Assembly: GCA_963590165.1 (NCBI GenBank)
Contig: CAVANO010000011.1
Location: 1 to 64,000, forward strand
DNA from: UBA11524 sp963590165
GTDB lineage: Bacteria > Bacillota > Clostridia > Christensenellales > Aristaeellaceae
Direction of reading: 5' to 3'
Length of the DNA stretch: 64,000 nt
Every line of letters begins with the position of its first letter. Within the stretch, counting starts at the first letter, position 1. The notes under the pieces are model-generated. The model was given only the letters and a program-made list of their open reading frames with translations, had not been told where the DNA came from and made no database searches. Made by a program: the position numbers and the translations under genes. Positions 1 to 9,778 of this stretch are shown here, piece by piece.

Positions 1-127
1 AGGTTGGAAACCCGAAAGGGTTTCCAAGTCTGCCAAAGGCAGACCGGCGAAATAAAGTTTTATTTCGCCGCCGGCAGATGGCGCAAAAGGCATGTTCAGC
101 GATGTTGCCTAATTGTGCGGTGTTGCC
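1..127. mobile_element. MITE copy A (left end outside the window)
   Basis: The right terminal repeat TTGTGCGGTGTTGCC (113-127) and the adjoining segment with GCGCAAAAGGCATGTTCAGCG match the elements at 42040-42199 and 57883-58023. Inside lie three consecutive perfect hairpins: 4-27 (10-bp stem, GAAA loop), 28-44 (7-bp stem, AAA loop) and 45-70 (CGGCGAAATAAA arms). No transposase is encoded, so this is a non-autonomous element. It ends 24 bp before the start of the GH2 gene, so it may also end upstream transcripts or shape that gene's 5' leader. The left end cannot be seen. Confidence 0.7.
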
Positions 128-150
128 CATGATTAAAGGGGGGAAAATCC

Positions 151-3100
151 ATGAAGAAACGAACCTGCCTGTGCATCCTGCTGCTTCTGCTGCTGACGCT
201 GTCCGCCGCACTCGCGGAGGGCGCCGAATGGACGGGCTACGAGTGGGACGGCTCGACCGAAGGCGAGGTCGGCGAGCGCAACTGCGACATCGTCTCCATC
301 AACAGGGAGCCGGCGCGCATCGACACCATCCCCTACGACACGGCGGACAATGCCCTCAACGGTGCACGCGACTACCGCAAGGAGCTTTCGCCGTACTATC
401 AGCTGCTCAGCCAGACAAACTGGCGCTTCGCATGGTACGAGAACCACGATGCGGCGGAGGCGGCAGGCGATTTCTACGCCGTCGGCTATGATGACAGCGC
501 GTGGAGCGACATCTTCGTGCCGTCGGTGTGGCAGACGGAAGGCTACGATTACCCGATTTACACGAACAGCACGCAGAAGTTTGCGCGTCAGTCCGGCAAC
601 AGCGATGTGGGTTATCCGCGCACGCTGCCGACCGCGCCGACGGTCTACAATCCGGTCGGGCTGTACCGCTATTCGTTCTCCGTGTCGAAGGACTGGGCGG
701 ATCGGCGTGTGTACATCGTGTTCGAGGGTGTTGATGCGGCGATGTACCTGTGGGTCAATGGCGTCCGGGTCGGCTACGCGGAGGACAGCTTCACGACGGA
801 TGCGTTTGACATCACGCCCTACCTGAATTTTGACGGCGAAAACGTGCTTGCAGTCAAGGTGTACCGCTGGTGCGACGGCAGTTGGGTGGAAGATCAGGAT
901 ATGTTCGACCTGTCCGGCATCTTCCGCGATGTGTACCTGTACGCGACGCCGAATCTGCAGGTGCGCGACATGAGCATCGTGACCGACTTCGATGACACCT
1001 TCACAGACAGCGAACTGAGCGTTACGGCATACGTGCGCAACACGGCAGACATCGTGGGCGATATCAGCCTGACGGTGCATCTGACGGACGCGGAAGGCAA
1101 TGAGATTTCCCTCGCAGGCAGCGAGGCAACCGTGACGGTGGCGCCGGGCGAGGAACAGGAGGTCGTGCTGACAATGCCGGTCGCCGCGCCGAGAAAGTGG
1201 AGCGCGGAGGATCCGTACCTGTACACGCTGGTGCTGGAGGAGGAAACCGCACAGGGCACAGTCTATGAGAGCTATCTGGTCGGCTTCCGCAAAATCACGT
1301 ACAAGACGACCGAAAGCGGCTGGTATGAGGGCGAAACGACCGATCAGGATCTCATCCGCATCAATGGTCAGCCGATTTCCTTCCGGGGCGTCAACCGCCA
1401 TGAAACACATCCGGAGTACGGCTACGCGCTGACGAAGGAGGTCATGGAAGAGGACATCCGCATCCTCAAGGAGAACAACATCAACGCCGTGCGCACGTCG
1501 CATTATCCGAATAATCCGTACTGGTACTACCTGTGCGACGTATACGGCATCTATGTGGTGGATGAGGCGAACGTGGAGTGCCACAGCAACATGACCACGG
1601 AAAACGAGCGCCTGACGGACTACCTGTCCGCATCCATCATTGACCGCGAGTACAACATGGTGCGGCGCGACCGGAATCACGCGAGCGTCGTCATGTGGAG
1701 CCTCGGCAACGAGAACAAGAATCCGGAGATCCTGCGGACGATTCTCGTGTCGCCCTATGAGGATCCCGAAGGCGTCACGCGTGTTCTGCATGAGGAAACG
1801 AAGGATCGCCCGTGGCACTATGAGCAGGCGAAGGACATGATTGAAACCGGCATCGATGTGCAGAGCGGCATGTACGCGCTGCCGTCGGAGCTGATTGAGC
1901 ACGGCGAGGCGGACAGCAATCTGCCCATGATTGAGTGCGAATATGAGCACGCGATGGGCAATTCCGTGGGCAACATGGATGAGTACTGGGCTGCTTTCGA
2001 CACGTACCGCAATCTGCAGGGCGGCTTCATCTGGGATTTGATTGACCAGTCGATTTACCTGACGAACGATGAGGGGGAAACGTATTTCGGCTACGGCGGC
2101 GACTACGGCGAGACCATCCATGACGGCAACTTCTGCGCGAATGGTCTGCTGCTGCCCGACCGCACGGTTCAGCCGGAAATGGCGGAAGTCAAGTATCACT
2201 ATCAAACGCTGAAGTTCTCCGACATCGATGTGATGAACGGCGTGATTGAGCTCAGAAACTACGCGCTTTTCACCGACCCGGCGGACAAGTATGACCTGCA
2301 CTGGCAGCTCCTGCGCGATGAAACGGTGCTGCAGGAGGGGATAATTTCCGGCGAGGCGCTGCACATGGCGTGCATTGACCCCGACACGAACCAGCCCGGC
2401 ACGCTCACGCTGCAAATCCCCTACGAGTGGCATGATGAGGACTTGCAGGCAGGCTGCTCGTACTTCCTGAACCTGACAGTCACGCTGCGCGAGGATGAAG
2501 GGCTGCTTACGGCAGGTCATGTGACGGCAACGGAGCAGTTCGAGCTGAATCCGGCGCTGCCTGAAGCGAATCAGACCGAGGAACTGCCTGCAGTTCAGAC
2601 GGCGGATGACGGCGAGACCCTCACCATCACCGGCGAAAGCTTTGTCGTTGCCTTCAACCGGCTGACCGGCCGGATGACGCGCTACGAGGCCGAAAATCAG
2701 GCGTTGATTGAGCCGGACGGCGGCGCAGTCGGCAGTTTCTACCGCGGACGCACGGATAATGATACCGGCTTCGGCTACGGGCTGTTCGTGTTTAATCAGG
2801 CGTGGAAGGAAACGGGTGAGTACGCGGTGGAGGGATTCACTGTGACAGAGGCGGACACGCAGGTGACCATCGCTGTCCGCGGCACGTATCCGGCGCTCAA
2901 CGACCTGCGGCTTGACAGCACGTATATCGTTTACGGCGACGGCGCCATCGCGCAGACGGTCACCATCACGCCGAATTACAATGAGTCGCTTGTGTATATT
3001 CCGGTCGCCGGCGTGCAGCTGACGATTCCCGCGCAGTACGAGAATATGACGTATCTTGGGCGCGGACCGGAGGAAAACTACATCGACCGCAACAACGGTG

Positions 3101-3519
3101 TGCGCGTCGGACGATATGCAACGACGGTCACGGACAATTTTGTGCCGTACGTGAAGTCCTCCGAAACCGGCAACAGGACGGATGTCCGCTGGATTGCCCT
3201 GACGGATGATACCGGCTTCGGGCTGCTGGCATCGGCGCAGACGACCATGGAGGTCAGCGCGCTGCATTACACCAGCGATGAGCTTGACCGCCATGTCCAC
3301 CCGTATGAGCTGGAGAAACTCGACAGCACCATCCTGCGGCTGAACGCCATTCAAATCGGCGTGGGCGGCGATAATTCATGGTCGCGCATCGTGACGCATG
3401 AGCAGTATCTGCCCTGCGATGAAAGCTACTGCTACACCTTCATTCTGTCGCCGCTGCATGCCGGCGAGGATGCATCTGCAAAGAGTGCGGCGCTTCGTAC
3501 ACGGCTGAGTGCTGAATAA
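151..3519 (+). CDS. secreted GH2 beta-galactosidase
   Basis: The 1122-residue protein is predicted to hydrolyse terminal beta-galactosides outside the cell. An N-terminal signal peptide (hydrophobic run about residues 5-21, cleavage near ALA-EG) precedes the LacZ domain order: sugar-binding jelly roll, Ig-like domains, TIM barrel and C-terminal Bgal small-chain domain. Visible LacZ signatures are GVNRHE (413-418), the acid/base GNE with Glu521, the nucleophile motif CEYEH with Glu597, and the late GRGPEENYIDR motif. The start has an AAAGGGGGG ribosome site about 7 nt upstream. It is followed in the same direction by a secreted CBM9-like protein and a secreted GH3, suggesting an extracellular oligosaccharide-degrading group. 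Beta-galactosidase is the best guess; GH2 also contains other exo-activities. Confidence 0.9.
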   Translation: MKKRTCLCILLLLLLTLSAALAEGAEWTGYEWDGSTEGEVGERNCDIVSINREPARIDTIPYDTADNALNGARDYRKELSPYYQLLSQTNWRFAWYENHDAAEAAGDFYAVGYDDSAWSDIFVPSVWQTEGYDYPIYTNSTQKFARQSGNSDVGYPRTLPTAPTVYNPVGLYRYSFSVSKDWADRRVYIVFEGVDAAMYLWVNGVRVGYAEDSFTTDAFDITPYLNFDGENVLAVKVYRWCDGSWVEDQDMFDLSGIFRDVYLYATPNLQVRDMSIVTDFDDTFTDSELSVTAYVRNTADIVGDISLTVHLTDAEGNEISLAGSEATVTVAPGEEQEVVLTMPVAAPRKWSAEDPYLYTLVLEEETAQGTVYESYLVGFRKITYKTTESGWYEGETTDQDLIRINGQPISFRGVNRHETHPEYGYALTKEVMEEDIRILKENNINAVRTSHYPNNPYWYYLCDVYGIYVVDEANVECHSNMTTENERLTDYLSASIIDREYNMVRRDRNHASVVMWSLGNENKNPEILRTILVSPYEDPEGVTRVLHEETKDRPWHYEQAKDMIETGIDVQSGMYALPSELIEHGEADSNLPMIECEYEHAMGNSVGNMDEYWAAFDTYRNLQGGFIWDLIDQSIYLTNDEGETYFGYGGDYGETIHDGNFCANGLLLPDRTVQPEMAEVKYHYQTLKFSDIDVMNGVIELRNYALFTDPADKYDLHWQLLRDETVLQEGIISGEALHMACIDPDTNQPGTLTLQIPYEWHDEDLQAGCSYFLNLTVTLREDEGLLTAGHVTATEQFELNPALPEANQTEELPAVQTADDGETLTITGESFVVAFNRLTGRMTRYEAENQALIEPDGGAVGSFYRGRTDNDTGFGYGLFVFNQAWKETGEYAVEGFTVTEADTQVTIAVRGTYPALNDLRLDSTYIVYGDGAIAQTVTITPNYNESLVYIPVAGVQLTIPAQYENMTYLGRGPEENYIDRNNGVRVGRYATTVTDNFVPYVKSSETGNRTDVRWIALTDDTGFGLLASAQTTMEVSALHYTSDELDRHVHPYELEKLDSTILRLNAIQIGVGGDNSWSRIVTHEQYLPCDESYCYTFILSPLHAGEDASAKSAALRTRLSAE

Positions 3520-3646
3520 TCCGTTTCGGATTTTCCAAATTCATGTGCGCAATTGTCCTGTTTTTTCCCATTGTCCCTATGGTAGAATAATCATGACAAG
3601 GTCAGCAGCAGCTGACAGAAGGAATTGTGAAAGGAGACCTAATTTA

Positions 3647-4435
3647 ATGAAGAAGTGGACAAAATTGCTTGCCTGCGTTATGGCGATCCTGATGATGGCG
3701 TCTGTGGCATTTGCGGAGGAGGCTGCTGAGAAGCCCTCGATCACCGCACACAAGGCGAATGGCATCACCATCGATGGCAACCTCGACGACTGGAACCTCG
3801 ATTCCCCCGCAGTGGTGAAGGACGCCACGCAGGTGATCCGTGACGCCGTGCTCTGGAAGGGCGAGGACGACCTCTCCGCGAACTTCTATCTCGCATGGGA
3901 CGAAACGAACCTCTACATCGCGGCGGAAGTGCATGAAGACACCCCCTTCGGCGCGATTGAAATGCTGCCCATCGACGGCATGGACAACATCAAGCTCTAC
4001 ATCTCCACGAATCCTGCGTCTGACCCGGCCCGCACCGAGTACGACACGAACGACTTCCTCGTGTACTTCATCATGAACCAGGAGTACTGGGATACTGCAA
4101 TCGACCGCAGCATGGTGCCGAAGGAGAATCGTCAGCGCTTCGTGAGCGTCGGCATCGACGGCGGCGAGAGCGTGCTGGACGGCTATGTGTGCGCTGCTGA
4201 GACGACCACCTACGGCTTCACGTGGGAAGCAATCGTGCCGTGGGCATGCTTCTCCAACAACAAGATTGCTGTGTATGAGCCGGCTGTGGGCGACGTGCTT
4301 GCCTGCGACTTCGCCATCACCGACATCGACTATCCGTGCCCCGGCACCGAGTACATCCCGCAGATGGCTTGGACCGGCACGCTGAAGATCAACGAGAACC
4401 CCAGCCAGTGGGGCAGCGTCACCCTCGCAGAGTAA
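3647..4435 (+). CDS. secreted CBM9-like carbohydrate-binding protein
   Basis: This 262-residue protein has a clear signal peptide (MKKWTKLLACVMAILMMA..., cleavage near AFA-EE). Almost all of the mature chain is one CBM9-type/DOMON-like beta-sandwich: the opening ITIDGNLDDW motif, the central NLYIAAEVHEDTPF strand pair and the late W-containing strands are typical. No catalytic domain is attached, so it probably binds sugars or polysaccharide at the surface, perhaps as a partner of the neighbouring GH2 and GH3. The ATG is chosen because AAGGAGA lies 8 nt upstream; an in-frame ATG 46 codons earlier would begin inside the GH2 gene and lacks a ribosome site. A terminator follows directly. The ligand cannot be told from sequence. 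Confidence 0.8.
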   Translation: MKKWTKLLACVMAILMMASVAFAEEAAEKPSITAHKANGITIDGNLDDWNLDSPAVVKDATQVIRDAVLWKGEDDLSANFYLAWDETNLYIAAEVHEDTPFGAIEMLPIDGMDNIKLYISTNPASDPARTEYDTNDFLVYFIMNQEYWDTAIDRSMVPKENRQRFVSVGIDGGESVLDGYVCAAETTTYGFTWEAIVPWACFSNNKIAVYEPAVGDVLACDFAITDIDYPCPGTEYIPQMAWTGTLKINENPSQWGSVTLAE

Positions 4436-4448
4436 TTTCAACCATCGC

Positions 4449-4485
4449 ACAGGGCAGCAGATCAACCTGCTGTCCTGTTTTTTTG
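4449..4485 (+). terminator. rho-independent terminator after the CBM9-like gene
   Basis: Inverted repeat ACAGGGCAGCAG / CTGCTGTCCTGT with a 6-nt loop followed by a run of seven T. It lies 14 bp after the stop codon. Confidence 0.85.
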
Positions 4486-4922
4486 CCGTATGATGGATGC
4501 GTATCGCTCTGCGGAGCGAACAGAGGGCTTTGCTGTCGCGGACATCGTCCGTTTTTACCATTCAAGTTGATCTTTATGCAACAATTTGTTAAGCTTGTCA
4601 AAACTCAACAATGTAAATGAAACCAAGCATGGTGTCCGAAGCGTTCAAAGAAAACGGACGAAGTCCGCATTTTCGTGTGGCTGTACGCGAATTTCCTGCA
4701 CATTGTGCCGTATTTTTTTCAGGATATGCGGAAAAGATGAATTTCACCGTTTTTCGTGTTTGAATTTTCTGAAATGAATTGTAAAATCCGTGATAAAATA
4801 TGCCCAGATGCCGCGGAAGAGATGGTTCCTGTCGGGAGGAACTGTTCCTCAAACGGCAAAAGGTATAAGCGGATGACCGCTGATTGCGGAAATCCGTTCA
4901 ATGCGAAAGGAGCAAAAGAAGT
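4486..4922. other. gene-free stretch with a solitary intergenic repeat
   Basis: No credible gene is present. Positions 4617-4669 hold one degenerate, reverse-oriented copy of the unit that makes up the 34-kb array: GAAACCAAGCATG followed by ...GAAAACGGACGAAGTCCGC. The rest is A+T-richer leader/promoter DNA for the GH3 gene. A TAAAAT box sits at about 4794, but I see no convincing -35 partner. Confidence 0.6.
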
Positions 4923-7376
4923 ATGAAGAAGAGTTTGCCCCTGCTGCTGGCTGGCATGCTGCTGTTTGGCTGCGTCGGCGGCGCTTTCGCTGAGGAAGCG
5001 GAAGCTACGGAGACGACTGAAACCGTGTCTGCGGCGGAAGTCATGGAAATCCGCGCTGCGGAAACGGACGAGGAAACGACGGCGGCTGAAACTGCTTATC
5101 TGCAGAGCAACTGCGAATTCGCCGTGATCGAAGCGGACGAAACGACCGGCCAGATCGAGCTGAGCTATATGCCCGGCACGACGACCATCCTTGAGGTGGA
5201 CGGCCTGAAGTTCAAGGACCTGGACAAGGACGGCGAACTGGATATCTACGAAGACTGGCGCCAGGAGACCGACGCCCGTGTTGCGGATATCATCAGCAAG
5301 ATGACGGTTGAAGAGGAAGTCGGCCTGCTGTTCTGCGTGAACACGCAGCTTGCTGACGCGCGTCAGATGATCACCGAATATCAGCTGACCTGCCAGCTGT
5401 TCAACCTGAACGGCACCCCCATCACCATCACCAACACGCTGAACAACCTGCAGGCAGCGGCGGAAGCCGAGCGCCTGGGCGTGCCGATGGTCATCACGTC
5501 CGACCGTGAGTACAACGCATTCGGCGGCTACATCGACAAGTCCCACGAAGCGTTCGGTACGGCGAACGATCCCGAGCTGGCTTACGAGCTGGCAAGCATC
5601 TACGGCAAGGCCATGCGCGCTGTCGGCGTCCATGTGACCTTCGAGCCGTATGCAAACGAAATCGGCGCACAGTACGGTGAGAACCCCGAACTCATCGCTT
5701 CGATCGTGCATGAAGAAATCCGTGGTCTGGAAGAAAACGGTCTGGCATCCTGCACGAAGCACTGGATCGGCCGCGGCGGTGACTCCTCCTTCGGCAAGGC
5801 TCGCTCCGTTGCCCAGAACTTCGACAATTGGATGGTCGGCTGGACGGCAGCTCTCTCCGCTGGCTCTGAATGGGTCATGACGAACTGCGGCGGCACCGGC
5901 ATCACCAATACCGTTGACGTCAAGTGGGACAAGACGACCATGAGCTACCTGCGTGACACCCTCGGCTTTGACGGCGTTGTCGTCAGCGACTGGTGGGCAC
6001 TGGGCGGCGGCCCGAACAACCCCGGCCGTATGACCGGCATCACCGCTGAGGGCGTTGACCTTGGTCAGCAGACCATCGGCTGGCTGTACAACGACGCGCT
6101 GGCAAACGGCACCGACATGTTCGGCTCCGGCAGCATGATCCGCGACTACAGCGACTGGGAGTCCTCTCCTTCCTCTAACTATCCGCAGGCTATCATCGAC
6201 GGTCTGGCTTCCGGCGAAGTCGAGAAGGTCAATGTTGATACTGCTGCAACCCGCATCCTGCGGTTCAAGTTCAACAAGGGTCTGTTTGATAACCCCTACT
6301 GCGACGTGGACGAAGCGGTTGCGATCTGCGCGAGCGCTGAGTGGGCAGCGAACCCGACCGAAATCACCAACGACGAAGAGCTGCGCGCTGCTCGTAACCC
6401 CGAAGAAGTCGAGCTGACCGAGCGCCTGATGGCTGAATCCGCCGTCCTGGTGAAGAACGACAACAACCTCCTGCCCCTGACCACCGACAAGAAGGTCTAT
6501 GTGGACGCTTCCAACGCGACGGCCAAGGAAGGCTACAAGAAGTACATGGCTGAAATGGGCGTGACCGTGGTTGAGACCATGGAAGAAGCTGACGTTGTCG
6601 TCGGCGACTACGGCTCCATCAGCGACGCGACCGAGCTGTTCATCGAGGACGCTCAGGACGCCGGCAAGCCCATCGTTCTGTCCCTGAACTGCACTGACCC
6701 GACCGAATATGCCATCAAGAACTCCGACGCCCTGCTGTACCTGAGCTACAACCAGAGCGCTGACCACGGCTCCACCGAAGGCGGCTTCGTGACCACCACC
6801 GCTCCGTGGGTCTATGTGAACCTCCTCTACGGCGTCGTCGAACCCGGCGGCATCATTGTCAAGGAAATCGCCCGCGACACTGTCTCCGACAACGAGCAGT
6901 GGAAGGACCTTGCTGGCGACCAGGGCGCTTCTCCCTATGTCCGTCTGATGATCCAGGCGACCATGGAAGACGATGAGAACCATGCTTCTCCCAGCAACTG
7001 GGGCGATCCGCTGGTGACCTACCAGTTCGGCATGAGCTACGGCAAGGATCCGGAATTCAAGTATTCCTGCCTGATCCTGCCCACAGTTCAGGAGACCGTC
7101 GAGGTTGAATCCGGTTCCTCTACCACCACGCAGACCAACATCTACAACCAGACCAAGGCTGGCGAACCCTTCACGGTCTACTGCCTGCTCCGCAACAACG
7201 GTGCTGACGGCTTGACGACTGTGCAGGCGAAGGCTAACGGCGAAGTCGTGGCTGAAAAGATCATGACCGTCGAAGGCGGCAGCTGGCGCGTTGTGCAGAT
7301 GGAACTGACGCTGGACGCCGGTGAATACACCATCGAAATCGGCGGCCTGACCGGCACCATCACTGTGGTTGAGTAA
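4923..7376 (+). CDS. secreted GH3 beta-glucosidase-family enzyme
   Basis: This 817-residue protein has a signal peptide (cleavage near AFA-EE; the Cys in LLFGC has a poor lipobox, so SPase I is likelier) and an acidic spacer. The GH3 N-terminal barrel follows, with KHW and GVVVSDWWALGG carrying the expected nucleophile Asp356. The GH3 C-terminal alpha/beta domain begins near VLVKNDNNLLPL, and a beta-rich tail ends the chain. It should release terminal glucose or xylose from oligosaccharides outside the cell. The start is set by AAAGGAGC 9 nt upstream. Codons lean strongly to the AAC/ATC/CTG/TCC type compared with the GH2 upstream, which suggests high expression. Exact substrate is unknown. 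Confidence 0.88.
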   Translation: MKKSLPLLLAGMLLFGCVGGAFAEEAEATETTETVSAAEVMEIRAAETDEETTAAETAYLQSNCEFAVIEADETTGQIELSYMPGTTTILEVDGLKFKDLDKDGELDIYEDWRQETDARVADIISKMTVEEEVGLLFCVNTQLADARQMITEYQLTCQLFNLNGTPITITNTLNNLQAAAEAERLGVPMVITSDREYNAFGGYIDKSHEAFGTANDPELAYELASIYGKAMRAVGVHVTFEPYANEIGAQYGENPELIASIVHEEIRGLEENGLASCTKHWIGRGGDSSFGKARSVAQNFDNWMVGWTAALSAGSEWVMTNCGGTGITNTVDVKWDKTTMSYLRDTLGFDGVVVSDWWALGGGPNNPGRMTGITAEGVDLGQQTIGWLYNDALANGTDMFGSGSMIRDYSDWESSPSSNYPQAIIDGLASGEVEKVNVDTAATRILRFKFNKGLFDNPYCDVDEAVAICASAEWAANPTEITNDEELRAARNPEEVELTERLMAESAVLVKNDNNLLPLTTDKKVYVDASNATAKEGYKKYMAEMGVTVVETMEEADVVVGDYGSISDATELFIEDAQDAGKPIVLSLNCTDPTEYAIKNSDALLYLSYNQSADHGSTEGGFVTTTAPWVYVNLLYGVVEPGGIIVKEIARDTVSDNEQWKDLAGDQGASPYVRLMIQATMEDDENHASPSNWGDPLVTYQFGMSYGKDPEFKYSCLILPTVQETVEVESGSSTTTQTNIYNQTKAGEPFTVYCLLRNNGADGLTTVQAKANGEVVAEKIMTVEGGSWRVVQMELTLDAGEYTIEIGGLTGTITVVE

Positions 7377-7389
7377 TCCCTAAACAAAG

Positions 7390-7425
7390 AAGGACGGAGC
7401 GCTGGAAACGGCGCTTCGTCCTTTT
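7390..7425. terminator. bidirectional terminator between convergent GH3 genes
   Basis: AAGGACGGAGCGC / GGCGCTTCGTCCTT stem with a short loop and TTTTC on the plus side (AAAGAAGG on the other). It lies between two genes that end toward each other. Confidence 0.75.
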
Positions 7426-7442
7426 CAAATGCCGGAAAAAGA

Positions 7443-9770
7443 TTATCCTCTGATCATTCGCCAAATGCCTCTGAAAAAATGTCCGTTCGCGATTTCCAGC
7501 ATGCCGGGCAGTACGCCGCCTTTCATGCCGCCGGAAATCATCATGCTGCGCAGCGGGCTGCCTGCGGAGGAGTTCATCAGCATGCGGAAGTCGGGATTGG
7601 CGTAATCGCGTTTGCCGCCGAAGCCTTTGGCGATGGTTGCCTCGACCGCGCGGTACATGATTTTCATCATCAGGCTGTAGTCCTTCATTTCCATGACCGT
7701 GTTGTCCATGGTGAAAGCGCCCTTCTTCAGCACCGGCGGGACATACGGATGACCCAGCAGCTTTTCCCAATCTGCCTGATTCGGCTTGCCTGTGCAGCGC
7801 TCGTACCAACTGCCGCGCTGCCACGAGGGGATGGGCAGCGTTTCACCGTCCCGATGAACGGTCGCGGTCAGGTTGCCGACGCGGAGGGTGTACGTGCCTG
7901 CCGGAACGCGCCAGCCGTCCTGCCACACCGCAAAGCTGCGGTCAGTCAGCGGAAAACGGATGGTCTGACGTTCGTCCGGCTGGAGAAATACTTTCCGGAA
8001 GCCTTTCAATTCCCGAATCGGACGATGGAGCCCGTCCTGCGGCGCCTCGATGAACAGCTGCACGACCTCCGCACCGGCAGTGCTGCCGACGTTCCGGACG
8101 GTGACGGACACAATGCTGTCTGTTACGGTCAGATCGGAACAGGCAAAGCTTGTGTAGCTCAGCCCGAAGCCGAAACGCCACCGCACCGGCACGTTCGCCT
8201 TGTCGTAATAGCGGTATCCGGTGTAGATGCTCTCCTGATACAGCGCATCGGCAGTTTTGCCGTAAATGTCGGCGGAAGGTACATCCCCGTAGGTGTACGG
8301 CCAGCTTTCCGCCAGCTTGCCGGAAGGATTCGCGCGGCCGAAGAGCAGGTCGGCAATGGCCTCGCCGCCTGCCTGACCGGGCAGCCCCATGTACAGGATG
8401 CCCTTGACCGCGTCTGCCCATGGGCATTCGACCGGACTGCCGCAGAGCAGCACGACGACCGTGTTTGGATTCGCCCGAACGACCGCGTCAATCATCCGCA
8501 GATGACCATCGGGCATGCGCATATGGGCGCGGTCGAAGCCCTCGGATTCATCATGGTCGGGGAGTCCGGCAAATACGACGGCAATCTCCGCACTCGCTGC
8601 GGCATGCTGTGCTTCATTCAGCAGTGCATCGGTCGTGCCGCCGCGTTCATCGCAGCCGGGCGCGTATACGGCGTTCGGCAGGAAGTCAAGCGGCTGACTG
8701 ATTCTGATCGGGTTGATGTGACTGGAGCCGGCACCCTGATAGCGCATGGATTTCGCCATCGCACCGATGACGGCGAGCTTTGCGTGCGGCTTGAGCGGCA
8801 GAATACCGCCTTCATTTTTCAGCAGGACGGCACCTTCGGCGGCGGCGCGCTTTGCAAGGGCGTGATGCGCGTCTGCCTCGCTGACTGCCTGTTTCTTCAG
8901 CACGTCTGCGGCGCGGAACACGAGCGTCAGGATGCGCCGCACGGATGCATCGATGCAGCTTTCCGGCAGCGTACCGTCTTTGACCGCCGCAAGCGCTTCT
9001 TTTTCCATGTACTCGCTGCCGCCGGGCATGTTCAGGTCGCAGCCCGCGCGGAAGCTCTCAATGCGGTCGTTCATGGCGCCCCAGTCCGTCACGACCATGC
9101 CGCCAAAACCCCATTCGCTGCGGAGAATGTCGGTCAGCAGCGCTTTGTGATCCGAACAGTGTACGCCGTTCAGTTTGGGATAGGCGCACATGACGGCGGA
9201 AGGATTCCCTTCCTTCACGGCAATCTCGAAGGCGGTCAGGTACATCTCACGCAGCGTGCGTTCATCGAGCACACTGTCGGACGTGAAGCGGCAGTGCTCC
9301 TGCGAATTGACGGCGAAATGCTTGAGACTCGTGCCGATGCCCTGCCCTTCCGCGCCGCGGATGAAGCCGGCTGCCAGCTTGCCGGCGAGAAACGGATCCT
9401 CGCTGAAGTACTCGAAATTCCGGCCGCACAGGGGATTGCGCTTGAGATTTGCGCCGGGACCGAGCACCAGCCCGACGCCTTGCGCCTTTGCCTCTTCCCC
9501 GACAGCCGCACCGATTTCCTCCAGAAGCGCAGGATCCCAGCTGCCGGCGGTTGTGACTTCGGCAGGGAAGCATGTCGCGGGGCGCGAGCTGTTGATACCC
9601 AGCATGTCGGATGCGTTCTCCTGCTTGCGCAACCCGTGCGGTCCGTCGCACAGGAACAGGGAAGGAATGCCGTATTGCTCGAAACGCTTCGTTTCCCAGA
9701 AGTTCGCGCCGGAGCACAGGGCAATTTTGTCCTCCAGCGTCATTTGCTGAAGAATCGTGTCAATTTCCAT
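7443..9770 (-). CDS. cytoplasmic GH3 beta-glucosidase
   Basis: The 775-residue enzyme has no signal peptide. It has the GH3 barrel (CDGPHGLRKQ near residue 42; VVTDWGAMNDR with nucleophile Asp229), the C-terminal alpha/beta domain (GAVLLKNEGGILPL), a fibronectin-III-like domain (about 590-680) and a helical tail of about 80 residues seen in many clostridial GH3 proteins. It is the last gene of the symporter-GH78-GH3 operon: its GAGGTG ribosome site overlaps the stop codon of the rhamnosidase gene, so translation is probably coupled. It likely removes glucose from imported rhamnosyl-glucosides such as flavonoid or plant cell wall fragments (inference from context). Confidence 0.9.
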   Translation of the reverse strand: MEIDTILQQMTLEDKIALCSGANFWETKRFEQYGIPSLFLCDGPHGLRKQENASDMLGINSSRPATCFPAEVTTAGSWDPALLEEIGAAVGEEAKAQGVGLVLGPGANLKRNPLCGRNFEYFSEDPFLAGKLAAGFIRGAEGQGIGTSLKHFAVNSQEHCRFTSDSVLDERTLREMYLTAFEIAVKEGNPSAVMCAYPKLNGVHCSDHKALLTDILRSEWGFGGMVVTDWGAMNDRIESFRAGCDLNMPGGSEYMEKEALAAVKDGTLPESCIDASVRRILTLVFRAADVLKKQAVSEADAHHALAKRAAAEGAVLLKNEGGILPLKPHAKLAVIGAMAKSMRYQGAGSSHINPIRISQPLDFLPNAVYAPGCDERGGTTDALLNEAQHAAASAEIAVVFAGLPDHDESEGFDRAHMRMPDGHLRMIDAVVRANPNTVVVLLCGSPVECPWADAVKGILYMGLPGQAGGEAIADLLFGRANPSGKLAESWPYTYGDVPSADIYGKTADALYQESIYTGYRYYDKANVPVRWRFGFGLSYTSFACSDLTVTDSIVSVTVRNVGSTAGAEVVQLFIEAPQDGLHRPIRELKGFRKVFLQPDERQTIRFPLTDRSFAVWQDGWRVPAGTYTLRVGNLTATVHRDGETLPIPSWQRGSWYERCTGKPNQADWEKLLGHPYVPPVLKKGAFTMDNTVMEMKDYSLMMKIMYRAVEATIAKGFGGKRDYANPDFRMLMNSSAGSPLRSMMISGGMKGGVLPGMLEIANGHFFRGIWRMIRG

Positions 9771-9778
9771 GATTCACC

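Noticed and set aside
133..3354. 1073-codon frame antisense to the GH2 gene (and similar long mirror frames at 4719-6983, 7479-9932, 34771-36612, 37930-39543, 53222-54898)
   Set aside because: They mirror real genes in a G+C-rich genome, are rich in Arg/His/Val/Ala without domains, lack ribosome sites, and the opposite strand has recognised families.
3509..3646. Longer start for the CBM9-like protein
   Set aside because: It begins inside the GH2 gene, has no ribosome site and would bury the signal peptide 46 residues from the N-terminus.
4923..5000. Lipoprotein signal in the secreted GH3
   Set aside because: The Cys follows LLFG, a poor lipobox with Phe at -2, while an AFA-EE signal peptidase I site follows shortly.
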